A DNA stretch of 64,000 bases from Kosakonia sp. SMBL-WEM22 (GTDB lineage: Bacteria > Pseudomonadota > Gammaproteobacteria > Enterobacterales > Enterobacteriaceae). Under the pieces are notes generated by a model. That model was not told the origin of the DNA, ran no database searches, and saw only the letters and a list, made by a program, of their open reading frames with translations. Location of the stretch: assembly GCF_014490785.1 (NCBI RefSeq), contig NZ_CP051489.1:62001-126000 (forward strand), given 5' to 3'. This document shows positions 32,904 to 42,731 of the stretch, piece after piece. How positions within the stretch are numbered: position 1 is the stretch's first letter; each line of letters starts with the position of its first letter. Both the position numbers and the translations under genes were made by a program.

Positions 32904-35410
32904 CGTTCGGGTTCTCCGTCATAATCGCGTTCAAAATCGGCTTCATCAAAGCCGGGGTCTTCGGGATGGCGGTTAACGAGGATGTATTCCTCCTCGCGCT
33001 CCATCCGCTGGCGGGTATTCCCGTCTTCGTTGTGGTGTCCGGACGCGGTTCCGGGCTGGCCGGCGGTCTTCAGCTCCAGCCCACCGTTTTCCAGCTGCGT
33101 GACCTGCATTCTGAGTTCCTGTGCCTCACCGCCGCTTTCCTCGGGATCCCCGTCCGTTGCTGCAGGTTTACGACGTGCCCGGTTAAGCAGGTCAAGTGCG
33201 CCACCAGGCGGTGTCCCGGCATCACGTTCCCTGCCGGTTGCGCGCGCGAGCACACTGAGCGCATTGCCCGGCAAAGGTTCAGGCGTGGGTCTGGCAGCGA
33301 CCCGGACGGGAACGGGAGTTTCAGAAACGGGTGCCGGCGGCACACTCATAACGCCACGCTGCGTCTCAGCGTTGTCACGGTGTGGTTCAGGCGCAGTAAT
33401 GCGGGGTGCCGGTGCCGGCACAGACTCAACAGGCTCAGGGGCCGGAGGCTGCACGGCTTCTTTACGGGCTGGCTGTGCCCGCTGCGATGGCGTGGCAGCA
33501 GGAGCCGGACTGACCGGCTGACCTGACGGCTGTGCATCTGGTTGTGCCGCTGCTTTTTCCAGGTGCTCTTCCCCGGTCGGGAATACCAGGCCGGCCAGGG
33601 CCGCATCGCGCTCGTTCTCCCTGATGACCTTTTCCAGCTCGGGGCTGAGGGCGTCACGGATATTGCGCTCCTGCAATGCGGTGTTTATTTTTTTGATGTT
33701 GCGGTACTTCAGCGCCAGCTTCACCACCGGGTATTCGCCCGGCAACCGCACATAAAACTTCAGGTTACGCAGCTGCATGACGTCTTCATAATCAACGATG
33801 GGCTGGCTGACCTTGTCCTTGCCCAGGGATATCCCGTCACGCACCTGATCGAGGCCGTAGGAGTTCTGCTCGCGTGCCTCGCGGCGTCGCTGATTCCCCA
33901 GCTCTTCCTCGACCATTTTCGCCACCTCAGCACTCGGTGAGCGGCCATACATGCGCGTGTTGAGCAGGTCAAAAATCGCTTTGGCCACTTCCCGGCCATA
34001 CGAGTTGATAAGCTGCGGCATGTTCTGGATACCGATGACAAAACAGCCACCAAACTTACGCCCTTCCGCCAGGGTCTCCTCAAACTGCGGGATGCGCTGA
34101 AGGCTTGGCGCTTCATCCATGATGAACCACACCCGGCGGTCGGCGTTCTCCCCCATGCTCTGCAGGTAGAGGGTGGCCATCGACATCCACATCGAAATCA
34201 GCGGGCGCACGCTTTTGCGGTGACGGGCCTGGGTGGAGATAAACAGCCAGCTGTCACTGTACTGCTCGCTGGTCATCCAGTTACGGATAGTGAATGAAGG
34301 CCGGGTGCCGTCATCCAGCCCCTGGAGAAACCGCAGCGCCTTGGCGTAGTTGGTGACGACCGAGCGGATGGAAATGGCCGTTTTCTCGATTTTCTCTTCG
34401 ACCAGGTTCGCCGCCGGCGTGTTGGCCAGATACTCGCGCAGGCTTTTCATGCTCAGTGACAGCAGTGTTTTGAGGAATTTCTCGATACTGCGCTCAGGGT
34501 CTGCTGACATGCGGATGGCAAGGTCTGAGGCAATCGTCCGGGAACTGGAGACCCAGAACGGATCGGACTCACCTTCCACGGGGATAAGGCTGGTTGCAAA
34601 GTTTTCAAAGTCGATAACATCCACGCACTCTTCCCACAGCTGCCAGTTGGCGCAGCGCTCATCATGCGGGTTGAGGATGAAATCCCTGTCCGGGTTGTAG
34701 TGGGTCTCGATGAAGGTACAGCCGGAATCGTAAATGATGGCGCGATCGCCGCGCCGGCGGATGATATCCAGCAGCCAGCGGATTGCGGTGGACTTGCCCA
34801 CCCCGATGGTGCCGTGTATGAGGAAATTCATCACTTCGGCGTTTTTAACCAGGTGCAGGTCGCCGACCCGCAAATCTGACAGCTCGCCATTTTTACGCAG
34901 CAGGGCATTGACCTCCGGTGCGAACTCGGTGAGTTTCATGCCGGAGAGGTATTCGTCCTCGCTCTCCTGTTTACCAATCCGCGCGATGTACCAGGCGACG
35001 CCGGCGAAGACCGCCATGCTGATCACACCCGCTATCGCTGCGGCGGTCTGCAGATGCCCCGCCAGCCTGTCACCCATGAACTGCATGTACGGGTCTTTCA
35101 GCATCTGCTGCAGGGTCATTTTGAGCGTCAGGGTGGTGCTGGTCGGCGCGTGGAAGTAATGAATCTCATAAAACTTCCCCTGACCGGCCGGCATCAGGTC
35201 GATGAAACTTTCGTTAACCCGTGCAAACCAGTACCAGCTGCCGTTATCCAGCATTTCCTGGGGCGTCAGCCAGAAGAACAGGCATGCCGTGATGGCACCA
35301 AACAACAGGAATACCCAGTAGCCAATCCAGTTGTTCACCTGCAGAAACATGCGCCAGCGGTAGGCGGTCATCTGCCCGCCCTGTGTGAGGTTTTTTCCTT
35401 TAAAGCTCAT
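32900..35410 (-). CDS. traD: TraD type IV coupling protein
   Basis: 836 residues (F has 717). A hexameric inner-membrane ATPase that brings the relaxosome to the secretion channel. Two N-terminal membrane segments (about 28-48 and 106-126) are followed by the ATPase domain with Walker A GTIGVGKST near residue 199 and Walker B VWFIMDEAPS; the NLVEEKIEKTAISIR stretch is shared with F TraD. The last 250 residues are a proline- and alanine-rich disordered tail, longer than in F, ending in an acidic segment (DEADFERDYDGEPER) where F TraD binds TraM. The stop overlaps the traI start. Confidence 0.96.
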   Translation of the reverse strand: MSFKGKNLTQGGQMTAYRWRMFLQVNNWIGYWVFLLFGAITACLFFWLTPQEMLDNGSWYWFARVNESFIDLMPAGQGKFYEIHYFHAPTSTTLTLKMTLQQMLKDPYMQFMGDRLAGHLQTAAAIAGVISMAVFAGVAWYIARIGKQESEDEYLSGMKLTEFAPEVNALLRKNGELSDLRVGDLHLVKNAEVMNFLIHGTIGVGKSTAIRWLLDIIRRRGDRAIIYDSGCTFIETHYNPDRDFILNPHDERCANWQLWEECVDVIDFENFATSLIPVEGESDPFWVSSSRTIASDLAIRMSADPERSIEKFLKTLLSLSMKSLREYLANTPAANLVEEKIEKTAISIRSVVTNYAKALRFLQGLDDGTRPSFTIRNWMTSEQYSDSWLFISTQARHRKSVRPLISMWMSMATLYLQSMGENADRRVWFIMDEAPSLQRIPQFEETLAEGRKFGGCFVIGIQNMPQLINSYGREVAKAIFDLLNTRMYGRSPSAEVAKMVEEELGNQRRREAREQNSYGLDQVRDGISLGKDKVSQPIVDYEDVMQLRNLKFYVRLPGEYPVVKLALKYRNIKKINTALQERNIRDALSPELEKVIRENERDAALAGLVFPTGEEHLEKAAAQPDAQPSGQPVSPAPAATPSQRAQPARKEAVQPPAPEPVESVPAPAPRITAPEPHRDNAETQRGVMSVPPAPVSETPVPVRVAARPTPEPLPGNALSVLARATGRERDAGTPPGGALDLLNRARRKPAATDGDPEESGGEAQELRMQVTQLENGGLELKTAGQPGTASGHHNEDGNTRQRMEREEEYILVNRHPEDPGFDEADFERDYDGEPER

Positions 35411-35515
35411 AGATTTTGTCCGGCCGTTATCGCATCACCGGTGTGGTGATGTGCGTTATCAGGGAAGAAAAGTTGAAGCAGGTGTGATTAACCTGGTACT
35501 GCGGGGGAGGTCGTT

Positions 35516-35824
35516 CTATGCCAGCTGGCTCAGCTCATACCCTGCCTGATGACATCCGTCCTCCCAGTCCTGTTCGTTAATGCTCACTGCCGCAGAACGG
35601 ACAGCGGCGGCCAACTCTGTATAACCGGGTGAATGTCCCGCCCGGGGTTCCAGACCATAGAGGGTGAATACGTAGCCGGCCCAGTACGCAATGTGGGTTT
35701 TGTCCTTCTCATCCGGAAGCGAACCGAACACGTTCAGACAGGTGGCTGTCATCAGCAGCTCACTTTCAAGATGGATAAGCGACCATAATCCGGGCAGGTC
35801 ATGCCGATTGTTTTCAGAATTCAT
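35516..35824 (-). CDS. Unrecognised small protein, paralogue of the next gene upstream
   Basis: 102 residues, soluble and acidic. It shares a pattern with the 116-residue product of 35971-36321: LIHLESELL against LIALESDLV, then YWAGYVFTLYGLE against WWAGYVMTLEGLD, then AAVRSAA.INEQDWEDGCHQAGYEL against LSVRRLA.MDEQAWRTGIRDATYEL. The two must come from a tandem duplication. No known family is recognised. Position between traT and traD suggests a transfer-related or surface-exclusion accessory, but nothing in the sequence proves it. Confidence 0.65.
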   Translation of the reverse strand: MNSENNRHDLPGLWSLIHLESELLMTATCLNVFGSLPDEKDKTHIAYWAGYVFTLYGLEPRAGHSPGYTELAAAVRSAAVSINEQDWEDGCHQAGYELSQLA

Positions 35825-35970
35825 GATGGAAACAGTCCTTTGACGTTAAACCCGCAGCGCTCGCCGCAATCCGGACACCGGCGCAGCCGTTTGTCCGGTG
35901 AGGAAGCGAAATATCCACTGAGGGTGAGAAAGGCACATACGCGCCGGGCTGAAAGACATGCAGAAAGGGG

Positions 35971-36321
35971 TTATGGCGATGAGACTGAACGATAATGCCG
36001 GTCCTCCTCCTGCTGTTTAAGTTCATACGTCGCGTCCCTGATGCCGGTCCGCCACGCCTGTTCATCCATTTCAGTGGCCAGGCGTCTGACAGACAACGCC
36101 ACATCCGCGCAGGCTTCAGAGTCCCACAAACTGGCGTCCAGGCCCTCCAGGGTCATAACGTACCCGGCCCACCACTGCGCAAGCGCCAGCCGCTCATACT
36201 CTTCAACGCTTCCGGACTGGCGGATAATGGCCAGGGCATGAACCAGATCGCTTTCCAGCGCAATCAGCGCCAGCAGGTCTTCAGAGCCACCCGGTCTGCG
36301 ATACGGGATATATACAGACAC
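35971..36321 (-). CDS. Unrecognised small protein, tandem paralogue
   Basis: 116 residues, soluble, tryptophan-rich, with no signal peptide. It is paired with the gene at 35516-35824, with the shared motif W-W-A-G-Y-V-M-T-L-E-G-L-D in the middle. The gene order traT, this gene, its paralogue, traD replaces the direct traT-traD neighbourhood of F. A short gap of 134 bases separates it from traT. Function unknown. Confidence 0.65.
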   Translation of the reverse strand: MSVYIPYRRPGGSEDLLALIALESDLVHALAIIRQSGSVEEYERLALAQWWAGYVMTLEGLDASLWDSEACADVALSVRRLATEMDEQAWRTGIRDATYELKQQEEDRHYRSVSSP

Positions 36322-36455
36322 TATTGCACCTCATCATGTTGCGCCCTTCCGGATACAGCAATGCACCCGACGGCGCTGCGCGCGACAGGTAAGCGGAACC
36401 GGAAAGGCGTTGTTAACAGTGAAATCGGGCAGGAGGCCCGGAGAAGAATGCGGGG

Positions 36456-37187
36456 TTACATAATGCCGGCGATGGACCTGGCCAGCTGCGCCTCGAGCAC
36501 CGGTTTTGCCTCGTCAAACTTGAGGTTAACCTTGTTGGCGTTCGAGACCACGCGGGTCTGGTATTTCGCCCGGTTGCCCTGCTCTGTGCTGGTCTGCAGC
36601 TTCACACCGGATGAGCCCTGTTTCAGCGCCGCCACATTGTCTGTGGTCACGACAGCTTTACTGCGCTCGGAGATTTGCAGATCGGTCACCATCGTGTAGT
36701 TGACGTCCTCGACCAGCGCATCAGCCGCCATACCGACAAGGCCTGCCGCCAGACCCGCGCCGAGTGTTGCGCCAGCGGAGCCGGTGTTATAGCCCGTAAT
36801 GCCCGCACCCAGTGCAGCGCCCGTCACTGCCCCTTCATAACCGGAACTGAGGAAGCCCTGCGACTGGCGTAAATCCATTTTTTCGGCCTTGAGTACGTTT
36901 GCCTGTACCCAGAAATACGCGGCGTCCGGAGAGGCTGACACCTGATACCCTTTTGCGGTGAGTTCTGAGGCAATTTTTGTCTGCAGCCCCGACATATCTT
37001 TGTCCGACGTATTTCGCACCTGAATATATACCGTTCTTTCAGAGGCAGGCTCAAGCCAGATGGTTTCACTCATTTGTGTTCTGACGTCCAGATTGCGCTT
37101 TTTAACTGCTGTGCTCATGGCACCGCAGCCGCTGAGGGCAAAAACAGACAAAGCGATACCGCAAACTGCAAATTTATTCAGTTTCAT
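36456..37187 (-). CDS. traT: TraT surface-exclusion lipoprotein
   Basis: 243 residues, the usual length. The signal peptide ends in the lipobox ALSG-C (Cys 21), so it is an outer-membrane lipoprotein. GCGAMSTAVKKRNLDVRTQM, ETIWLEP, the glycine-rich AALGAGITGYNTGSAGATLG region and the ISERSKAVVTTDNVAALKQG part match TraT. TraT blocks mating with cells carrying the same plasmid and adds serum resistance. A hairpin lies just upstream, so it may be expressed separately from traG and traS. Confidence 0.96.
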   Translation of the reverse strand: MKLNKFAVCGIALSVFALSGCGAMSTAVKKRNLDVRTQMSETIWLEPASERTVYIQVRNTSDKDMSGLQTKIASELTAKGYQVSASPDAAYFWVQANVLKAEKMDLRQSQGFLSSGYEGAVTGAALGAGITGYNTGSAGATLGAGLAAGLVGMAADALVEDVNYTMVTDLQISERSKAVVTTDNVAALKQGSSGVKLQTSTEQGNRAKYQTRVVSNANKVNLKFDEAKPVLEAQLARSIAGIM

Positions 37188-37205
37188 ATTTATTCCTGAA
37201 GTGTT

Positions 37206-37244
37206 TTATAAAAGAAACGCTAACCACCTGGGCAGTGGTTAGCG
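37206..37244 (-). terminator. Hairpin terminator or attenuator between traS and traT
   Basis: Perfect ten-base arms CGCTAACCAC and GTGGTTAGCG around a seven-base loop (37218-37244), followed on the minus strand by TTTCTTTT. It lies 20 bases before the traT ribosome site. Confidence 0.7.
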
Positions 37245-37309
37245 CTTAGTGAGAAAAGGATGAATTTGAGGGCGACGATTACGTGTAACGGGATAAACTT
37301 TTACTTCGT

Positions 37310-38011
37310 CTAGTATCCACGAGTCGAATCATAAGGTTGATGATTCGTCGGGTCATTAAAATTAGTTCCCCAGCTATTGCCTGCAACATCCAACCCCGAC
37401 ATGCCACCTTGCATGGGAAGGCCCGATGAAGGGTTTATATAATTATCTGTACCACTAATCGAACCAGTATAAACATGAGCATTGATTTCATTTGAACTTA
37501 AGTCATTAGACATGCCTACAGATGCAAAATGTCCTTTATATGACTCTGTTGCAATCAGGCCAAGATTTGGGATGCTCTGCACTTGCTCGTTTGTAAGCTC
37601 ATGAAAGCGTCCATCTTTGACTTTAAAGTACTTGCCTGAATCTTTATCAAAAAAGTATTGGTTTTTGGATATCTTGGCACTACAAACAAATACAAATACA
37701 AACGCCAAAACAGAGTGAATTGCGATCCCACAGATTAAAGCTGTTTCACGATCTTCACCTACAGTTGCGGCCAGCCCCCCCAAACAAGCTAACAATGCCA
37801 ACGAAATATACGTTACCAAGGAGGTTGAGCACATTAATTTACTTTTCTTAAGAGAGAAGTAAATCGCGAGATATATCAAAAAAGCAAGAGAATTCAATAT
37901 AAGTGACATATATAAGAATGATAAGCCGAAGCGTAGACTCATAACGCCAGCGTAACCTAAAAATATTACCATCGGCATAAAGCAATAAATATTATTTATT
38001 GTTCGATTCAT
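37310..38011 (-). CDS. traS: TraS-like entry-exclusion membrane protein
   Basis: About 233 residues from the ATG at 38011, preferred because AAGAGG lies eight bases upstream. A GTG at 38020 overlapping the traG stop would add three residues. Four hydrophobic segments fill the first 120 residues, followed by a polar C-terminal region. Position directly after traG is that of traS, the inner-membrane protein that blocks redundant DNA entry by recognising TraG. TraS proteins vary greatly between plasmids, so the name rests on place and topology. AT content is clearly higher than in the neighbouring tra genes, as is common for exclusion genes. Confidence 0.6.
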   Translation of the reverse strand: MNRTINNIYCFMPMVIFLGYAGVMSLRFGLSFLYMSLILNSLAFLIYLAIYFSLKKSKLMCSTSLVTYISLALLACLGGLAATVGEDRETALICGIAIHSVLAFVFVFVCSAKISKNQYFFDKDSGKYFKVKDGRFHELTNEQVQSIPNLGLIATESYKGHFASVGMSNDLSSNEINAHVYTGSISGTDNYINPSSGLPMQGGMSGLDVAGNSWGTNFNDPTNHQPYDSTRGY

Positions 38012-38016
38012 AATAG

Positions 38017-41000
38017 TCACCTCTTGATCCCATTCTTCTTCATATCGTCAATTTCATCTTTGAGCTTGCCAGGGTCTAACTCGTTAAACGGATTGAAATT
38101 ACTCGACTGATCATATTCTTTCTCTTTACGCTCGAGATTGAATTTTCCTTGAGCGTTATTAGATTCATCCTTAAGCATATCACTGGATGCCTGAACAGTG
38201 GATTGTTTTTTGCCTATTTCCACAGAAGATCTGTTGATATTTTGCTCGTTGGCAGATCTTTGTGCTGCCACGCGCTGATGCATCTCTTCCTGTGGCGCAA
38301 AGCCCTGTCCTGCCTGCTCCTGAAGTCGTGACTGGTTTTGCTGGAATGCTGTCTGCATATCCTCACCTGGAACCTTGCCGCCACGCACCTGCTGCCCTGA
38401 ACCGCCCACATTATTTACCGGGGTCTGAGGCGCTGAGTGGCTGTGCCCCGTCTGCTCAGTATGATGGTGTTGTATATTATTTCCACCCGCACGATGGGTT
38501 TCCATGCTGCCGGACTCACTGAATCTGCCTGAAGGACTGTTCGTAACCGGCTCGTCAGGTCCATTAGCACGTGCATGGCTGCCCGGAGTGGTAACACCTG
38601 ACACACTGCGATGCTCAGTATTCCCGTAACCGCTGATTTCAGAACCTGCCGTTTGCGACCCGGTGGTTAACGGAGCACTGCCACTTTCATTGCGATAGGT
38701 CTGGCTGCCACCCGTTTCGCTGCCTGCCGCATGATTACCACCGCTGACAGTATGATTACCGCTCTCGCTGGCAAAGTGCTGATTGCCGGAGGATGCAGGG
38801 CTGTAGGTACCGCCTTCAGACTGTCCACCGTGCGAAGACATTGCGGCATTAAGCGGCTGCGGTTCACCGGCGGTGCGGACGATGTGCTCTCCGCTGAAAG
38901 CGGCGTGCTCATTGCCGCTCTGCAGATCGCTGCGCCCCTGTCCATAGTCGCCCATAATTTCAGGCTTGAGGCGTTCGTTAACAAATTCCATCGCGGCCTC
39001 TCGCGCAGTCGGGGCGCTGGTCAGCATGGACTGCGCCTTGTCTCCATAGCGGTTGGATGCCCAGTCCACGAACTCCTGCGTATAGTTGGTATCAAGCGAT
39101 GCACTCTCGTTCTGAGCAAGTGTGGCCATGCGGCTGAATTCGTTGCTGTTCGTCGAACTGGTCGTGAACTGATGGTACTGGCTTTGCGCATCGTTAAGCG
39201 TGGCAGCAAGCTGCTGAACGTTACTGGTGCCAGCATTTTCGGAATGGATCGCAGACTCGTTAACGCGGCTGCTGGACACCATATCCATGCCTTGTTTAAA
39301 GTCACGTACAGCTTGGCTGTTTTCATCATGACGATGTTCGTTTGATGACATACCACTATCCTGTATGCCTCTAGAACTACCAGTAGAATGACGCAAATCT
39401 GCGCCGAGATGCCCCTCTGCGCCAAATTTCACTACAGCAAGGTTAACGCCTCCACTTGCTGTAGCTTTAACGCCTGCGGAAAGTGAACCTTGGTTACTGA
39501 TATCCATCAGCTCGTTATACGCCTGCTGGGTAGAGATATTTTTGGCTTTAGCATAGTTCTCCGCTGCAGACATCATCATGTTCGCTCCGCGAGAAGCATT
39601 CACGGCCTGGCTGTTCTCACTGCCATTGCTGATATTTTCCGTGCTGCCCGACTGCTTAGTCACCTGCTCCAGCTGTGACCAGCCACTGGTGACGCTGTGG
39701 TTGTAGCCGTCGAGCGCCGTCTGCGCCTGCACCTGTGACATGCGCGCCTGCTCCTGGAAGCCGGAGCTGGCCAGCTGGCTGAGACGCATGTTCACCGGCA
39801 GGTTGGACATGGCACCGGAGCCGTCGATCACATTCTGTCCACTGGACGTCAGGGTGTGACTTGAGCCGTTATCTGCCTGCCAGGTCTGCTGTCCCTGACG
39901 CTGCACCATATTGGTGTCCATCTTGTTCTGGTTCAGGTTGTCCATCGACATGTTATTGAACGACCAGTTGCCGTCTGCGGTAGTGGAGGCCACGCCGGCA
40001 GAGCCAAACGCCATCGAGCTCATCACGCTGCCTGCCAGCTGCGATCCCATTGCCGCCGCCCCTTTGGTCAGGAAAAACGACAGCACCGGAATCGACATCG
40101 CGCAGTACCCGGCAAGGTTGGCGACATCGGAATGCTGGAGCGCGACCGCATCCCGGTTGGACAGCACCAGGGGGGTTCCCCCTGTTTTTGTCTGCAGCCA
40201 GAATGTCGCGGCGTAATTGAGGATGGCGAACATCACCGGCCACATCTGGAAGTACAGAAACCCGCCGATATACAGCTTCAGGGTGTTCAGCCCGAAGAGA
40301 CTGTGGTTTGCCGCCGCCAGCGCGATGACCAGCGGGAACAGGCAGACCAGGATCAGCATCATGAGCGACTGCAGGAACGGTAACTGCCGCGTGGCCAGTG
40401 TACTCCCTGCCGCCCAGCTGAGGCGCTGCTTCGTGGCCGCACTTTCGGTGGCCAGATTCAGCAGGTTCGCGGTGTCCGATGAGCGGGCCGCAAAGCCGCG
40501 GATGCCCTGACGGATGGCAGAGTTGGTCACGTTGTTTTTCATGATCTGCGCCGCACTCATCCCGCCGGCGTAGAAGAAGCCGTAACTTTCATTCATCGCG
40601 TTGGCCAGCATCACCGCCCCGTTCATCCGGTTTCCGAAGATGCGTTGCGTGAGCATGGAGAAGGTCGGGCTGGTCAGCTGACTGTCCTGGCCTGCGAGCG
40701 TCTGGATCTGCGAGGCGGCCTGCTGACAGGTCAGAAACTCGCGGTTCGTCGACGTTGTTTTGAAAATCCCCCGCAGCGGGCTGGGGTTACTGGTGATAAG
40801 CCCCAGCGGGTCAGTGGTGTTCAGCAGCTGGTTCACGGTGTATTTGTGGTTCAGCAAAATATCGCCGATGACACAGTTTTCCACGTAGTCAGGCAGCATC
40901 TGCGCCAGCTCCGGGTTCTGCGTCTGGATGTCACTGCTTTCCGCCACGATACCGGACCCGAACAGCATGCCGGTTTTGGTGTAGGTCACCGAGTCCGGGC

Positions 41001-41367
41001 GCGCCATCATATAGTCGTAAAGCTGCGCAAGGCGATACCCGATCCCGGTTGTCACCGAGGCAATGCCGGCCAGCCCCACCGGCACATTATCCGTCACCCA
41101 CACGGCCGCCGGATCGGTGATATCAATAATCTGAACCGAGCGTTTCGGCACAAGCAGCACAGAGGTGATCAGCATGAATATCGCCAGCCACTGCACGAAC
41201 ACCATCGGGTTACGGCTTTTGGTAAACGTTGCCAGTACGCCGAGCACCGAGAAAGTGCCTGCGATACGCAGCAGGGTGCTCCACGTCCCGGTGCCGAGGA
41301 TGCCGACGACCGCGTCAAACGCAGACTTCCACATCCCGCCACCGTAGATGGTATAGATTTCAAGCAT
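38017..41367 (-). CDS. traG: TraG mating-pair stabilisation and pilus assembly protein
   Basis: 1,116 residues (F has 938). I choose the ATG at 41367 (MLEIYTIYGGGMW) because it overlaps the traH stop as TGATG and matches the F start. The N-terminal third holds inner-membrane segments and conserved stretches (VQIIDITDPAAVWVTDNVPVGLA, PDSVTYTKTGMLFG, PSPLRGIF). The C-terminal two thirds are periplasmic and largely serine-, asparagine- and histidine-rich repeats, more extended than in F, where this region is read by TraS. It works in pilus assembly (N-terminus) and in stabilising mating pairs. Confidence 0.95.
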   Translation of the reverse strand: MLEIYTIYGGGMWKSAFDAVVGILGTGTWSTLLRIAGTFSVLGVLATFTKSRNPMVFVQWLAIFMLITSVLLVPKRSVQIIDITDPAAVWVTDNVPVGLAGIASVTTGIGYRLAQLYDYMMARPDSVTYTKTGMLFGSGIVAESSDIQTQNPELAQMLPDYVENCVIGDILLNHKYTVNQLLNTTDPLGLITSNPSPLRGIFKTTSTNREFLTCQQAASQIQTLAGQDSQLTSPTFSMLTQRIFGNRMNGAVMLANAMNESYGFFYAGGMSAAQIMKNNVTNSAIRQGIRGFAARSSDTANLLNLATESAATKQRLSWAAGSTLATRQLPFLQSLMMLILVCLFPLVIALAAANHSLFGLNTLKLYIGGFLYFQMWPVMFAILNYAATFWLQTKTGGTPLVLSNRDAVALQHSDVANLAGYCAMSIPVLSFFLTKGAAAMGSQLAGSVMSSMAFGSAGVASTTADGNWSFNNMSMDNLNQNKMDTNMVQRQGQQTWQADNGSSHTLTSSGQNVIDGSGAMSNLPVNMRLSQLASSGFQEQARMSQVQAQTALDGYNHSVTSGWSQLEQVTKQSGSTENISNGSENSQAVNASRGANMMMSAAENYAKAKNISTQQAYNELMDISNQGSLSAGVKATASGGVNLAVVKFGAEGHLGADLRHSTGSSRGIQDSGMSSNEHRHDENSQAVRDFKQGMDMVSSSRVNESAIHSENAGTSNVQQLAATLNDAQSQYHQFTTSSTNSNEFSRMATLAQNESASLDTNYTQEFVDWASNRYGDKAQSMLTSAPTAREAAMEFVNERLKPEIMGDYGQGRSDLQSGNEHAAFSGEHIVRTAGEPQPLNAAMSSHGGQSEGGTYSPASSGNQHFASESGNHTVSGGNHAAGSETGGSQTYRNESGSAPLTTGSQTAGSEISGYGNTEHRSVSGVTTPGSHARANGPDEPVTNSPSGRFSESGSMETHRAGGNNIQHHHTEQTGHSHSAPQTPVNNVGGSGQQVRGGKVPGEDMQTAFQQNQSRLQEQAGQGFAPQEEMHQRVAAQRSANEQNINRSSVEIGKKQSTVQASSDMLKDESNNAQGKFNLERKEKEYDQSSNFNPFNELDPGKLKDEIDDMKKNGIKR

Positions 41368-42731
41368 CAGGGGTTCCCCCACTTGTAGTTGCTCTGGTAT
41401 GAGCCGGAAACGATGGTTGAGACCTGCTGCTGCAGGTACTGCATGTTGCGGTCGATGCCGTCCAGCGCATTCTGGTCAGCTGCTGACTGGAGTTTCATGT
41501 CAGCCAGCAGTCCCTGAGCATGGAGGACGTTGTCGCGCAGTTTTGAGGCCGCTTCTTCCGGCCAGTTTTTCCCGGCCATCGAGAGCGAGGCCTGCTTGAC
41601 CAGCTCCTGGAGGTACTGAATCATCAGGTCCTGGGCAATGAAGTCACTGACCTGCAGCAGGTACGTCGCGCTCTGCCCCATACTCTGGGCGTTGGTGAGA
41701 TACTTCAGCACCGGCACGGAGGTGGTGTTCACGAACCCCTTTTCCTGATCCGACAGCGGGGTGTCATTGACCAGTTTCGACTGCATTGAGAGCATCAGGT
41801 TTTTCACCAGCGTGACCAGCCCGTTCTGCTCCTGAACGTTGATGCTCACCACCACCGGCGTCAGGCATACCGACTCTTCGTCGCAGCCATACACCTTCGC
41901 GGTGCCGCCCCGCATCAACACCTTAACCAGATCGCGGTTATCAACCAGCGGCGTCAGGATGGTCACCTGCCCTTCCTTGTTGAAGATGATGGAGCCGACA
42001 GCGCTCATGACCAGTTCTTTCAGCTGGCGGTTGTTGTCAAAAAGCCGGTTGCGGCTGAGCGCATCCCAGATAAGGTTTTTGTTTTTCAGGACCTGATCCT
42101 TGTCCTTGTCGCTGGCACGGCTTGTCACACTGTCACTCTTGCCGCCTACAGTGCATCCCTGACGGGAGGCTGCCCAGTCCGCGAACATGTTGCTTTCGCC
42201 GGCGATGTCCTGACAGATTTTCTGCTGAGAGACCTGGGTGACCGGCCACAGACCGCCGATGATGCCCTGCGCAGCCTGACACGAACTCATGTTCATGGAG
42301 TTGACGTCGTTGGCCAGCTTCTGCAGGAAGTCCTTCGCCTGCTTCAGCTCCGGCACCATCGTCTGCAGCGCGAGATCGAAGGCGTAGCCCTGGGCGTTGC
42401 TCATGATTTGCTTCACGAAGCGCTGAATTTCTTCCCCGCTGATCATGGAGAAGGAGCCGAGATAGGCATCGATACCGCCGCAGCCGGCGTTCAGGGAGGG
42501 CACCTGCATCGAGATTAGCTGGACGTTTTTGACCGGGTTACGCAGATAAACCGACCCGCCGGTGAAGTACCCGGCGGCCTGCCCCTGCCACGCCTGCGCC
42601 TGGGTGACGTTGCCGCTGTAGCCGAGGCTGCCAAAGAAGCCGTTGAGATCGCCGTTCACGTCAGCCTGTGCGGGTGTGATGACCATGCCGGTCAGGAAGA
42701 CGGCTGCTGCCGTCAGGAGAGGCTTAATCAT
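41367..42731 (-). CDS. traH: TraH pilus assembly and mating-pair protein
   Basis: 454 residues with a signal peptide ending at AQA (residue 23). The N-terminal DVNGDLNGFFGSLGYSGNVT and the cysteine motif NAGCGGIDAYLGSFS are characteristic of TraH, a periplasmic protein needed for F pilus extension, which works with TraF, TraU, TraW and TrbI at the outer membrane. The stop and the traG start overlap; the start overlaps the end of the trbF-like gene. Confidence 0.96.
   Translation of the reverse strand: MIKPLLTAAAVFLTGMVITPAQADVNGDLNGFFGSLGYSGNVTQAQAWQGQAAGYFTGGSVYLRNPVKNVQLISMQVPSLNAGCGGIDAYLGSFSMISGEEIQRFVKQIMSNAQGYAFDLALQTMVPELKQAKDFLQKLANDVNSMNMSSCQAAQGIIGGLWPVTQVSQQKICQDIAGESNMFADWAASRQGCTVGGKSDSVTSRASDKDKDQVLKNKNLIWDALSRNRLFDNNRQLKELVMSAVGSIIFNKEGQVTILTPLVDNRDLVKVLMRGGTAKVYGCDEESVCLTPVVVSINVQEQNGLVTLVKNLMLSMQSKLVNDTPLSDQEKGFVNTTSVPVLKYLTNAQSMGQSATYLLQVSDFIAQDLMIQYLQELVKQASLSMAGKNWPEEAASKLRDNVLHAQGLLADMKLQSAADQNALDGIDRNMQYLQQQVSTIVSGSYQSNYKWGNP

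Noticed and set aside
35826..35966. Minus-strand frame encoding KRLRRCPDCGERCGFNVKGL, a zinc-ribbon-like peptide ending on the start of gene 35824
   Set aside because: The stop overlaps the next ATG, which is suggestive, but no start codon exists in frame after the preceding stop; an alternative frame with ATG gives an unrelated 37-residue peptide.
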